DNA from: Bacteroidota bacterium | Lineage (GTDB): Bacteria > Bacteroidota > Bacteroidia > Bacteroidales > JAGNHN01 | Direction: 5' to 3' | Assembly: GCA_022710185.1 (NCBI GenBank) | Contig: JAKLHK010000024.1 | Coordinates: 1 to 48,689 of the forward strand | DNA: 48,689 nt | Shown here: positions 29,001 through 37,700 of the stretch, in pieces | Position numbering within the stretch: position 1 is the stretch's first letter | How the letters are laid out: each line of letters begins with the position of its first letter | Position numbers and translations under genes: made by a program | Notes under the pieces: model-generated | Seen by the model: only the letters and a program-made list of their open reading frames with translations | Database searches by the model: none | Told to the model about the DNA's origin: nothing

Positions 29001-29978
29001 GTGATCAGTGCACCGGTACAAGCGATTGAACCTTCCTGTGCCGGAGATTGTGACGGTCGCCTGGTGGCCCAGGGCCTGGGGGGTACCCCGCCCTTTGCTT
29101 ACACCTGGAGCAATGGACAGACCGGCGATACAGCCTTCTCCCTGTGCGCGGGCAGCTTTTCGCTCACGATCACCGATATGATGGGTTGTGTATCGGTCAG
29201 CCAGGTCGTTCTCGGGGAGCCGGATGCCCTGATGGCCGCTCCGGTGAGCAGCACGGTTCCCTGCGCTGAAGCCTGCCTGGGAACCATGAACCCGGGGATC
29301 AGCGGAGGGACACCGCCCTACGCCTATCTCTGGGATCAGGGTATGGTACAACCCGTGGCCAGCGGACTCTGCAGCGGACCACACAGCGTTACGGTGACGG
29401 ATTCCAGGGACTGTGCCATCATCGCAAGCGATACCGTCACCATCGACTGGGTCTTCGAAGGGTTAACAGTCATCCCAGCGCAGGATACCGTGTACCGAGG
29501 TCAGCCGATACTGCTGCAAGCCACACCAGTTAACGGACTGAGCTATCTCTGGAGCCCCACCTCCGGTCTCAGCGATCCGTCATCCTACTTCACCGAGGCC
29601 CGGCCGGGGCAGTCCATCACCTATTATGTAACCATTCGCGACGGCTTCGGTTGTGTTTATGTCGATTCGGTAAAGCTGATGGTGCTCGATGTGATCTGCC
29701 GTGAACCCTATATTTTTGTTCCAAACTCCTTCACCCCCAATGGCGATCACCTGAACGATGTCCTTTACCTCCGCTCGGCCGTAGCTGCGGAAGTAGAACT
29801 CATTATTTATGACCGTTGGGGGGAGAAGGTCTTCGAGACCGACCGCCTGGAGCGGGGTTGGGACGGCACTTTCCGTGGACGCCCCTGCGACCCCGGTGTC
29901 TTTGTTTACCATTTGCGTGTCCTTTGCTTCGACAAGCAGGTGTACGAAACGAAAGGCAACATCACATTGATACGCTAA
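26004..29978 (+). CDS. Large surface protein with SBBP propeller, PKD, SprB repeats and T9SS type-B sorting domain
   Basis: About 1,324 residues. A signal peptide covers about 1-28 (VLFLFLLLLSGSASGAS). A DUF7948-like N-terminal domain (FIPNQGQWDARVLYRVEHP) runs to about 260, followed by SBBP beta-propeller repeats to about 760 (YSTYLGGSGTE, LLSSTYFGGSGNEG and similar, with SSNFPVT-type ends). A PKD domain holds WDFGDGGTSNAFNPTHTYTTGG near 795-835. Two SprB-type repeats (PPFAYTWSNGQTGD..LTITDMMGC) follow near 1015-1150. The last 90 residues (YIFVPNSFTPNGDHLNDVL..IYDRWGEKVFE..GWDGTFRG) are the gliding-motility-associated type-B sorting domain, which is exported by T9SS with a PorP/SprF partner. 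That partner is the next gene. ATG at 26004 is preferred to the GTG at 26001. Confidence 0.93.
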   Translation: MWRGARVLFLFLLLLSGSASGASLVHAHAGSGKSLTFIPNQGQWDARVLYRVEHPSATVFIERGSLLIVLSDPDQMDALFGFKYKGMSAAQPRPEDFLIDHFALRIRFDGCNPAHKAEGIGELPHYFNFFSGAEDFRWKGGVPGFGAVRLSGLYPGVDLVVEGEGGVLKYSFVLSPGADPGIIRLSTEPGLRLDRESSGRLKIPTPFGPLFEEAPRAWTQGSEGLRPVECRWVTEKGTAGFRLRGAWSSTDTLVIDPVLSFASYSGSTADNWGYTATYDDQGYLYTGGVAFSAGFPVTTGAYQLNFASGACDIALSKYDTSGGFLIYSTYLGGSGTEVPSSLVVNHSNELVLLGTTGSSNFPVTAQAYDITFNGGTPYTLTSILGFPNGADIILARFSPDGTSLLSSTYFGGSGNEGLNMYTPLRKNYADDVRGEVIVDEQDNILVVSSTSSSNLPVSAGAFQTVHGGDLDAFSASFSRDMAVRIWASYAGGSGKDAGYSITRGTLGQLYLAGGTTSSNLPCASGFQPAYGGGSADGFVYRISPDGQVLQAASYLGSSVYDQSYFVETDAQDQVFLLGQTEASGTTYIHNVSWAQNGGGQFITALTPDLASRLWSTAFGTGGGGPDISPTAFMVDVCGNLYLSGWGGPSLNGFGGTAGLPLSANALYATTDDNDYYLLVLDKDVTQPVFASFYGGSSDEHVDGGTSRFDRRGIIYQAVCAGCGGSDDFPTTTGAWSNLNGSANCNNAVIKLDFNLPLVIGGMDPLASGCVPYSIQFQNLSTGVAGSTLTSHWDFGDGGTSNAFNPTHTYTTGGVYEVRLVVGDTAACNTTDTVSRFVVVLSGTTDTLPEEHVCLGNLGQIGLPPSPDPSVTYAWQPVIGLSDATVPNPVVSSNQSRWYRLIVDNGLCTDTLHQFFNVHTVTLDLGPDTSICRDTVVLKASVNKPGMSFHWSSKPDFSDMLNTSAYADSLVLQVNSPRFVYLRVSDGYCEASDAIFIDFQVISAPVQAIEPSCAGDCDGRLVAQGLGGTPPFAYTWSNGQTGDTAFSLCAGSFSLTITDMMGCVSVSQVVLGEPDALMAAPVSSTVPCAEACLGTMNPGISGGTPPYAYLWDQGMVQPVASGLCSGPHSVTVTDSRDCAIIASDTVTIDWVFEGLTVIPAQDTVYRGQPILLQATPVNGLSYLWSPTSGLSDPSSYFTEARPGQSITYYVTIRDGFGCVYVDSVKLMVLDVICREPYIFVPNSFTPNGDHLNDVLYLRSAVAAEVELIIYDRWGEKVFETDRLERGWDGTFRGRPCDPGVFVYHLRVLCFDKQVYETKGNITLIR

Positions 29979-29990
29979 GGCCGGGGAATC

Positions 29991-31001
29991 ATGAGGCGCC
30001 GAATCCAGCTGATCCTGTTCCAGTGGTTGACCCTCACCGCCGTTCCGGTGGCCCAGGACATCCATTTCCTGCATTTCTCCGGGACCGGCCCATTGCTCTC
30101 CCCGGCCGAAGCCGGGCAGGGGAAGGGCGGATTACGCTTCACCCTTGGTCATCGCAGCCAGTGGGCGTCCGTCACTACCCCTTTCCTTTCAAATTACATG
30201 ACTTTCGATGCTTCGCTCCGGGAAGGCCGTAAAGGCCCTGGAATAGGGCTGGGCATCAGCATGCAACAGGATGAGGCCGGAGATGCCGATTTCGGCACTA
30301 CCGGGGCCATGTTCCATCTCGCATTGGATGCCGCGCTGAGCAGGACACAACGGATCATAATGGGTGCCGGAGCGGGGATGATGCAGCGAAGGTTTGACCG
30401 TGAAGCCCTGAACTTCGATGAGCAATTCAATGGGCTGGTCTACGATCCTGACATCATCCCCATGGACCTGCTGGGCGAAGGCCCCCTCAACTTCGTGGAC
30501 CTCAGCCTCGGAGTGGCATGGATTCATACCCTAAACGAAAGGGAGTACCGGCGGGGGGGGCTTGCAGTGCACCACCCCCATCGTCCATTGATATCCTTCC
30601 TTGCCGATAACGAGGTGAGGCTTGACAGGCGATGGACAGCCTACTTCATGGGCTCCTGGCCCTTGGGGACCCAGTGGTCGGTGATGCCCGAGACCCGACT
30701 GATGAGCCAGGGCCCATACGTAGAGTGGGTGGTCGGTGGCTGGTTCAATCGCTCCGAAGCGGGGGCTTTCCCGGAGGAGCTGGGGGTGGATGCGGGAGTG
30801 TTCACCCGGGCAGGGGATGCCCTCATCCTGGCCCTGGGGGGCGATCTCCGGGCATGGCATGCCGCCATGAGCTATGAACTGAACTATTCCGGCCTTCGCC
30901 GGGCTTCGGCCTGGAGGGGAGGCTATGAACTCAACCTGGTGTACCAGCTGGGCCGACTGGCCCCGGGACTGCGCCGTAATCCCGGATGCTATATCCTATG
31001 A
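29991..31001 (+). CDS. PorP/SprF-family T9SS outer-membrane protein
   Basis: A 336-residue outer-membrane barrel. The signal peptide ends near residue 22 (PVAQD). The mature N-terminus SPAEAGQGKGGLRFTLGHRSQWASVTTPF matches the PorP/SprF pattern of an N-terminal 'NPA..G' start followed by a 'YR.QW' strand, and the LGVAWIHTL, VEWVVGGWFNRSEAGAF and MSYELNYSGL strands also fit the family. SprF-type proteins are needed to attach or secrete type-B cargo such as SprB, and the SprB-like gene lies 12 bases upstream. The stop overlaps the start of the next gene. Confidence 0.9.
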   Translation: MRRRIQLILFQWLTLTAVPVAQDIHFLHFSGTGPLLSPAEAGQGKGGLRFTLGHRSQWASVTTPFLSNYMTFDASLREGRKGPGIGLGISMQQDEAGDADFGTTGAMFHLALDAALSRTQRIIMGAGAGMMQRRFDREALNFDEQFNGLVYDPDIIPMDLLGEGPLNFVDLSLGVAWIHTLNEREYRRGGLAVHHPHRPLISFLADNEVRLDRRWTAYFMGSWPLGTQWSVMPETRLMSQGPYVEWVVGGWFNRSEAGAFPEELGVDAGVFTRAGDALILALGGDLRAWHAAMSYELNYSGLRRASAWRGGYELNLVYQLGRLAPGLRRNPGCYIL

Positions 31002-33283
31002 TGAACCCGCGTTCCTGCCGTTACTTCCTCACTGCCCTGCTGCTGATGGTGCTTTCCCTGCCAGGTCACATCCTGCTTGCGCAGGGAGCGGCCGAATGGG
31101 TCCGGGCCGGGGAAATGATGATGCGTGAAGGGGATATGGTTGGTGCCATGCATTGTTTCCTGAAGGCCAGCGAACAGGATAGTGCGGACCTGGCCCTGAA
31201 CCGGAAACTGGGCGAAGCGGCCCGCGGAGCACGCGATTACCCAGTGGCGGCCAGAGCCTTCGACCGTGCCGCACTGAAGGTTGCAGAGAAGCACAAGGCG
31301 GAACTGCTGCTGCAGGCCGCCCTTATGCACAAACAAAGCGGCGACTATACCTCCTGGATGCAGCGTCTCCTCGCAGCCACCCAGGCCATGCGGCCCGGGG
31401 ATGAGGTCATGGCATGGCGAATAGACCAGGAAAAAGCCTCGATGGAAACCGTACGTCGGCTGAGACAGGACAGCGCCCGCGTCAGGGTATGGAATGCAGG
31501 TACAGGGATCAACGGGGAATATGCAGAGATCTCCCCCTTTCTTCAGGGAGACAGTCTGCTCATTTACGCCAGCAGTACACCCCTGCACCCCTTCGGAGAG
31601 GACTTCCATCCGGAGGAGCAGCAGTTCCATCTGCTGCAGGCCGCTTTCCAGGCCATGGCCATCGGCAAACCTTCCGAACTTGGGAGCAGGCTCAATGCAA
31701 CGGGTTATCACAACGCCAATGCCGTGATCAGTGCCGACGGCAACATTATGGTCTTCACCCGTTGTGACCCCGGCATACCCCGCCAGGGCAACTGCTCGCT
31801 GTGGATGTCGCGCAACCAGCGGGGCAAATGGGGAAAACCGCGTCCGTTGGAAGGGGTGAATACTTCAGGATTCAGCACTACCCATCCCTGCCTGGTGGGT
31901 ATGCAAGGGAAGGAGGTACTCTATTTCGCCTCCGACAGGCCCGGGGGGCTGGGTGGCTGGGACCTCTGGTATACCGTGCTAACCAAAGGAAGGCCTGGAC
32001 CGGTAGTGAACCTGGGTCCGCCCTTCAATACCCCGGGCGATGAAATGGCCCCCACCGCCACCGACAGCAGTGCCGGACTTTGGTTCAGCAGCGACGGGCA
32101 TCCGGGTTTGGGAGGGCAGGACCTGTTCTTCTCCAACGGAGGCTTCAACCAATGGGACAGGCCATACAACCTGGGCCTGCCTTTCAACTCCCCGGCCGAT
32201 GATTTCTGGTACCGGCCCTCCGGACCAGCACGGCCCGGGCTGCTGGTGTCCAACCGGGCAGGGAGCCAATCGCACACTGGAGAGACCTGCTGTTATGACA
32301 TATACTTACACCGTGCGTCGGACAAGGTTCTCCTTGCCCGGCCGCCCGACAGCCTCACCCTGGTGAAACGCCTTGCCGCAGAACGGCTGAATGCTCTCCT
32401 TCCCCTCGAGCTCTATTTCGACAATGACCGTCCTGATCCTGCTTCGACTGCCGATACCACCCTGGCCAGCTATTCTGCCCTGCTGCAGGATTACCTTTCC
32501 CGCGAGCGGGTCTTTGAACAGGCCTATGCTGCCGGGCTTTCCCAGCCTGAAGTGGCACGCGACAGCGTGAGGCGGTTCATGGAGTCTGAAGTCCGGCCCT
32601 CAGGACCCAAACTGGACAGCCTTCTCCGCCATCTCGCGGGCCTGCTGCCGGAAGGATATGGGGTGACCCTGGTGCTGAGGGGTTATGCCAGTCCCCTCAA
32701 TACCCCCGAATACAACGAGAAACTGGCCGGGCGCAGGGTGGCCAGCGTCCGGAATGAGATGATGCAGTGGAAGGCCGGGGAATTGGCCGTCTGGATCGGG
32801 CAGCCAGATGGGTTACGGATCACGGAAGTACCCATGGGCGAGAGGGCAGGGTTGCACAATGTCAGTGACGACCCCGCTGATCCGAGGAATTCGGTGTATA
32901 GCCCGGCGGCTTCGCGCGAACGTAAGGTGAGCATTCTTTATGGAATGGTGGATGGACAGACCGGCCTCTGGGGGGGCATCCCTACCACAGTGAGACTCAG
33001 ACTGACCGAGCCCATGCCTGAAACTCTCCGGGATGGAGAGCACCGTGTCCTTCGACTGATATTGGCAAACGAGGGAACTTCCGTCTTCTATTGCCGGGGG
33101 GTGAGTGTCTCAGACCCAGCTGCTGAGGCCGTAATCAGCGGGAACCGCGTGGAGCCTGGACAGGAAGCTGACCTGTTCCTGCTGCTCCGCGGACCGCTTG
33201 GCCATGAAACCCCCGATATCCGACTAACGGTCTATGGTAACCTATATGAAGATCCCTATACCATTGTGCTCCGGAACCAATAA
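30998..33283 (+). CDS. PorE-like TPR-PD40-OmpA family protein
   Basis: 761 residues, exported (signal peptide about 8-30, FLTALLLMVLSLPGHILLAQG). TPR-like helices with MMREGDMVGAMHCFLKASEQD occupy about 35-135. PD40/WD40-like strands (VFTRCDPGI, LYFASDRPGGLGGWDLWY, LWFSSDGHPGLGGQDLFFS) occupy about 200-430. An OmpA-like domain starts at LELYFDNDRPDP and contains YNEKLAGRRVASVRNEM (about 470-640), followed by a C-terminal beta-rich extension. The order fits PorE, which links T9SS rings to peptidoglycan. The usual Asp of the peptidoglycan-binding loop (HTD) is replaced here by GYASPLN, so binding is doubtful. Its ATG overlaps the porP-type stop (ATGATGA), so the genes are coupled. Confidence 0.85.
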   Translation: MMNPRSCRYFLTALLLMVLSLPGHILLAQGAAEWVRAGEMMMREGDMVGAMHCFLKASEQDSADLALNRKLGEAARGARDYPVAARAFDRAALKVAEKHKAELLLQAALMHKQSGDYTSWMQRLLAATQAMRPGDEVMAWRIDQEKASMETVRRLRQDSARVRVWNAGTGINGEYAEISPFLQGDSLLIYASSTPLHPFGEDFHPEEQQFHLLQAAFQAMAIGKPSELGSRLNATGYHNANAVISADGNIMVFTRCDPGIPRQGNCSLWMSRNQRGKWGKPRPLEGVNTSGFSTTHPCLVGMQGKEVLYFASDRPGGLGGWDLWYTVLTKGRPGPVVNLGPPFNTPGDEMAPTATDSSAGLWFSSDGHPGLGGQDLFFSNGGFNQWDRPYNLGLPFNSPADDFWYRPSGPARPGLLVSNRAGSQSHTGETCCYDIYLHRASDKVLLARPPDSLTLVKRLAAERLNALLPLELYFDNDRPDPASTADTTLASYSALLQDYLSRERVFEQAYAAGLSQPEVARDSVRRFMESEVRPSGPKLDSLLRHLAGLLPEGYGVTLVLRGYASPLNTPEYNEKLAGRRVASVRNEMMQWKAGELAVWIGQPDGLRITEVPMGERAGLHNVSDDPADPRNSVYSPAASRERKVSILYGMVDGQTGLWGGIPTTVRLRLTEPMPETLRDGEHRVLRLILANEGTSVFYCRGVSVSDPAAEAVISGNRVEPGQEADLFLLLRGPLGHETPDIRLTVYGNLYEDPYTIVLRNQ

Positions 33284-33407
33284 TTTCCGACATGCTATGG
33301 GGCAAAGCGATAATTCCGTATGATTTTTTATATTTACTGCGGAATAGTGTAACCATTCGAACTTGTTAACACTGAATGTGTTTATAACTAAATTCTGACT
33401 CCAGGGT

Positions 33408-33415
33408 TACCTTTG
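33408..33415 (+). promoter_or_regulatory. Promoter of the ECF sigma operon (GGTTACC-type)
   Basis: TACCTTTG lies inside GGGTTACCTTTGGGTTACC, a direct repeat of GGGTTACC. Transcription would start near 33422 and the ATG follows at 33446, which excludes the upstream in-frame TTG at 33413. No -33 TTG is in place. Instead TTAACA...TGTGTTTATAA stands at about 33366-33388, a block also found at 39600-39621 upstream of two surface-protein genes. Confidence 0.55.
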
Positions 33416-33445
33416 GGTTACCCCGGAATTAATCAATGGTTTCGG

Positions 33446-34006
33446 ATGCACTACGATGGTGGGCTGATCATAGATAATTTCAAGAAACAGGACAATGACA
33501 CCCTGGATTTTATCTATAGGAAGTTTTACCCTGCAGTTCGGAACCTGGTGGTGCTGAACAGCGGTTCAGAGGATGATGCAAGGGATATTTTTCAGGAATC
33601 CATTGTGGTCATCTACCGAAAATTGACATACGATGACCTTACGCTGAGCTGTTCATTCAAGACCTACCTTTATGCTATAGCCAAGCGGCTGTGGTTGAAG
33701 GAGCTCGAGAAACGCCGGCTGAGCAGGGAGCGGCTGAGTGCCTGGGAAGTCTGGGAAGACGAGGGAATAGAAGAACCGATCATCGAGGAAAAAGATGCAC
33801 GGTACAGGCTTTATCAGGATCATTTCATGTCGCTGAGTGAAAAATGTCAGCGTTTGCTGCGGCTTTTCTACCAGAAGGTTCCCCTCCGCGAGATCGCAGA
33901 GTTGATGGGGTTCTCCAGTGAGAAATATGCCAAGAAACGCAAGTATCAGTGCAAGGAAAATCTGATTAAGCGGATCAAGGAAGATCCAAGATTCGCAAAC
34001 CTTTGA
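33446..34006 (+). CDS. ECF-type sigma-70 family RNA polymerase sigma factor
   Basis: A 186-residue alternative sigma factor. Region 2 lies at about 18-85 (DFIYRKFYPAVRNLVVLNSGSEDDARDIFQESIVVIYRKL), with SFKTYLYAIAKRLWLKELEKRR as the -10-binding part. Region 4 lies at about 125-175 (SEKCQRLLRLFYQKVPLREIAELMGFSSEKYAKKRKYQCKENLI). The acidic linker WEVWEDEGIEEPIIEEKD between them is long. The membrane protein that follows after 11 bases looks like its anti-sigma factor. The setting next to T9SS genes recalls SigP of Porphyromonas, an ECF factor that drives T9SS genes, but orthology is not shown. Confidence 0.92.
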   Translation: MHYDGGLIIDNFKKQDNDTLDFIYRKFYPAVRNLVVLNSGSEDDARDIFQESIVVIYRKLTYDDLTLSCSFKTYLYAIAKRLWLKELEKRRLSRERLSAWEVWEDEGIEEPIIEEKDARYRLYQDHFMSLSEKCQRLLRLFYQKVPLREIAELMGFSSEKYAKKRKYQCKENLIKRIKEDPRFANL

Positions 34007-34017
34007 AAACAAGGTAT

Positions 34018-34764
34018 ATGAAGTATTCTGAAATGATTCCCGCCTATTTGGATGGGGAACTGGAAGGGGCCGAAAAGCAAGCGTTCGAAGATGCCATGAA
34101 GCGGGATGATCTCCTGCGGAAAGAGGTGCAATTGCACCAGGAAGTGGACGCCGCCCTTTCTGAAACCGATGTTATTAACCTCAGGACCAAGCTCCACCGC
34201 GCCCATGACCGCATGGAGCGTGGGGATGAGGAAACGCGGATACTCCGTATGCGCCCCCGACGGGCCATCGGTGCCGTGGCGGCCGTGGCCGCCCTGTTGA
34301 TCGCCTCGGCCTGGGTATTTACCCTCCTCAACCAACCATCCATGTCACCGGATGAAATCTACGCCATGTATTATCAGCCTGACGATGCCGTCATGGTCAT
34401 GCGATCCGGGGAACAGTCCGGAGAAGGTGACCAGCTGGCCGAAGCACTCCGGCGCTACGAGCAGGCCGACTACGAAGGCGCCCTGCAGCTCTTCAAGGAA
34501 GATAAGTCCAGCCTGATGGTCCATTTCTACAGTGGCCTGGCCTACATGGAGATCGAAATGTTCCATGAGGCGATACGATCGTTCCAGACCATATTGGATG
34601 ACCAGCAGAACCTGTTCATGGAGCAGGCCCAGTGGTACCAGGGACTCTGCTACATCAAGATCGGCCAGCCGGAAAAGGCCAGGGTAGTATTCAAGGAACT
34701 GGCGGCCAGCAACGGACCCTACAAGGCTAAAGTGGACTTCATTCTCAAGAACCTGAAGAAATGA
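34018..34764 (+). CDS. Membrane anti-sigma-like protein with C-terminal TPR domain
   Basis: A 248-residue single-pass protein. Residues 1-65 (YSEMIPAYLDGELEGAEKQAFEDAMKRDD) resemble the cytosolic sigma-binding domain of anti-sigma factors ('YLDGEL' motif), but no zinc-binding His-Cys set is present. One membrane helix lies at about 83-104 after a basic stretch (RILRMRPRR), which places the N-terminus inside. The rest, on the periplasmic side, has TPR-like helices (LAEALRRYEQADYEGALQLFKED, LAYMEIEMFHEAIRSFQTIL, QGLCYIKIGQPEKARVVFKEL). It lies 11 bases after the sigma gene, the usual place for a partner. The gene's end overlaps the end of the convergent TPR-CHAT gene by 20 bases. Sigma binding is inferred from position and the N-terminal motif. 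Confidence 0.8.
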   Translation: MKYSEMIPAYLDGELEGAEKQAFEDAMKRDDLLRKEVQLHQEVDAALSETDVINLRTKLHRAHDRMERGDEETRILRMRPRRAIGAVAAVAALLIASAWVFTLLNQPSMSPDEIYAMYYQPDDAVMVMRSGEQSGEGDQLAEALRRYEQADYEGALQLFKEDKSSLMVHFYSGLAYMEIEMFHEAIRSFQTILDDQQNLFMEQAQWYQGLCYIKIGQPEKARVVFKELAASNGPYKAKVDFILKNLKK

Positions 34765-37700
34765 TCCGTCGCCTCCTGCGGAGGAGGTAAAGGACAAGCA
34801 ACCCCACAGCAGAGAGGGACAGGGCAATGATCCATGCCAGGTCCCTCCCTTCTTTTTTATATAAAGGGGCATCTTCTCCGATCGTAACATAAGCCGCCCA
34901 GAAATAGGGGTGGGCATGCAGCCGGTCGGCCGAGCTGAGGTAGGCAAGCTTGCTGCTCCTCAAGGCCTCGCTCTTGCTCTGGCCCCGCGACAGGTTCTCG
35001 TAAAAACCTTCCATGATCTGTGCCCCGGAACGGTCTTCCACAGCCCAGAGCGTCATCACGATGCTGGGTACCCCGGCATATTTGAATGCGCGGGCCAGGC
35101 TGATGATGCCTTCGCCCCGCAACAACTGCCCGATTCCGGTATTGCACGCGCTCAACACTACCATACGGGCCCTGAAGTCCATATTGTAAATCTCATAAGT
35201 ATTCAGCAGGCCATCCTCCTGGTCTTCGGAAGGCAAGGTGAATGCCAGTTTGGAAAACATGGGGTCATGATCGTCCACCAGGGTGTGCATGGCCAGGTGG
35301 ATGATGTCGGCCTGATCGGCCTCGGCCTTGAAACGGGACTCGCTGGCCCCGCTGCCATTAAAGATCCTGGCTCCGGTGATCCGTTCTACCATTTCCATCT
35401 CCGACCGCGCATGTTCGATGGGAGGCAGGGCTTTTTCCATCCCACGAAGGTTCCCCAGCTTCACCTCCGGGAGCCCGGACAAATGGCTGTAGTCGGGGGC
35501 GAAGCCCAGGACCTGCATGCGGCGCCGGCTCTTTTCCTCGCGAGCCCCATAGGTCAGGGTGGCCAGGTAGGAATAGCTGATGTCATGATCCCGCAACAGA
35601 TAGGGAAGGTTGCGATAGTCCATGGTACCAGTATCCGCCGGACGGGTCAGGAGGAGGTCAAACGAGAGGTATCCCAGCAGCTCATCCGGGATGATGATGA
35701 GGTGGCGATCGCGAAGGAAATTTTCCACCGGTGCAAGCAACAGGGTGTACATGCGATGGGCTGCTGCCTGCTGTTCATTGAAGCCTGCATGGTTCAGTTG
35801 GGCCAGCGCACCCGGGGCCAGGGACTCCCGCAGCAGACGGATATCCGATTCGAAATGGTGTGGGAGCTCCCTGCGCAGCGGGATAACCGAATATGGCGAA
35901 ACGAAGAGGGCATACAGGGCATGCTCTCCCAGGAAATACTCCACCACTACCTCATCAGGATGAAGGGCCTGTTGCAGGTCGGGAAGTGTCATCACTTCCT
36001 GGGAATATTTGAACTGATAATATTTGGGGTACTCCTGTTCAAAGCGTTCGATGAGTTCTGCCTGTTCACGTTTCAATTCGAAGATGGTGTTTTCCCAGCG
36101 GGCGATCCGTTCCCCATCCGGGTTGCCTCCCATGTTCTCCTCGTTGATGAGTTTCTGGTAAGCTGTGATGCGGTCGCGGGTCATACGCTCCCCGTCACGC
36201 AGGGAGTCGGGGATACCGCCGAACTCTCTCGCTTCCACGTCCCGCATGGAGGACAGCAGTACAGCATATTTGCTCTTTTCTGTGAAGAGGAAGGCATGTT
36301 CAAGCAGAGAGGGGTCTCGCTCCCGTTGATGGAGGAGGCAGGTGAGGTACAGCCCTTTCTCATAGAGGCTGCGCAAGGTGCGCGTCAGTAGTTGCTTGCT
36401 GTTCTCCGCCAGCTGGTTCCTTATGGCATCGGCCAGCTCCGACGCCTGAAGCAGCATGTCAAGGGCGTGCCTCAGGTGAGGGCCCCTGGGATCTCGTCCG
36501 GCCAGGGCGGTCAGTGCCTCGGCCTTGCCAAGGATGGGGTCCAGGACTTCGATCGTAATGATGCCCTCTGAATAGACCGGATTCATCAGTGGATCGGTAG
36601 CGTTAAATCCTGGAACCAGGGCCCTTAGGGCATCGTGGTACAGCAGGAGGGCTTGCTCCGGCTGTCCATTCATCTCTAACAGCGCAGCCTTGGCCTGGTA
36701 AGCCTCTGACAGGTCTGGATGGTGCTGGCCGTAATAGCTGATCAGGATGCGGATGGCCTCCTCCGTGCGCGCCAGGGCACTGTCGGTAAGCCCCATATCC
36801 TTGTAAAGCAAACCATAGTCAAGGGAAAGATTGGCTGTCTCGGCCCGAAGGTCCCCTTCGGTTGACGAAAGGGTCTGTCCTGCCCGTTGCAGGTAGGCCA
36901 GGGCGGAGGCATAATCCCCTTTGCGTTGGCGGATGCGGGCAAGGTTACGGAAGGTGATGGTTTGCAATGACTCTTCGGTGCCCAGGCTGAGACTGCGGCT
37001 GAGATGGTCCTCTGCAAGACTGTCCTGGTCCATAAGGAGGTAGACGGCCCCCAGATTGTTGTATATCTTGGCAATATTGGGGTGGGAGAGGTTTCCACCC
37101 AGGGTGTATATGTGCAGGGACTTACGATAGTAGCTTACTGCCCGGTCATAGTCTCCCATCACTTTAAGGTTGTTGCCGGTATTCAGGTAAAGTGTGCCCA
37201 GGCCAGGGTACTCGGTGCCGAAATGCTTGATATACACTTGCTCCGCCCTGGTGTTGTATTCAAAGGCCTTGGGATCGTCACCCAGCATGCGGTAGAGCCG
37301 TCCCAGGTTGGTATAGGTGTAGGCGAGGTCGGGGTCATCGTCGGGCAGTCCTGATTCCCGTATCCCGGCCGAGCGTTCCATATAGTTAAGGGCCGTATCC
37401 AGCCTTCCCTGTATAGCATGCACTATGCCAATGTTCTGATAGTACATGGCCAGGTCCAGGCTCGCGGGGTGGGCAGCAGGGTCCAGTACCTTCACCGCCT
37501 CCTGGTAGTAATGCAGGGCGGAGTCGTATTGGTTGAGGAAATAGAAGTTGTATCCTATATTATTGATACTTAATGAAATGCTGCTGTCCTGTGAGGGCCC
37601 GCCCAGGCGTTTGTAACGAACGGCCATCTTCATCTCCCGAATAGCCCTGGGATAATCCCCTTCGTCGGAAAGCAGGTTGGAGCGCAGATGGAACAGTTCT

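Noticed and set aside
34018..34764. Zinc-binding (ZAS) anti-sigma factor
   Set aside because: The N-terminal region has no Cys and no H..C..C set, so only the general anti-sigma-like layout can be claimed.
34910..36391. A 493-codon plus-strand frame
   Set aside because: It is the antisense shadow of the TPR-CHAT gene, whose domains and catalytic residues are clear on the minus strand.
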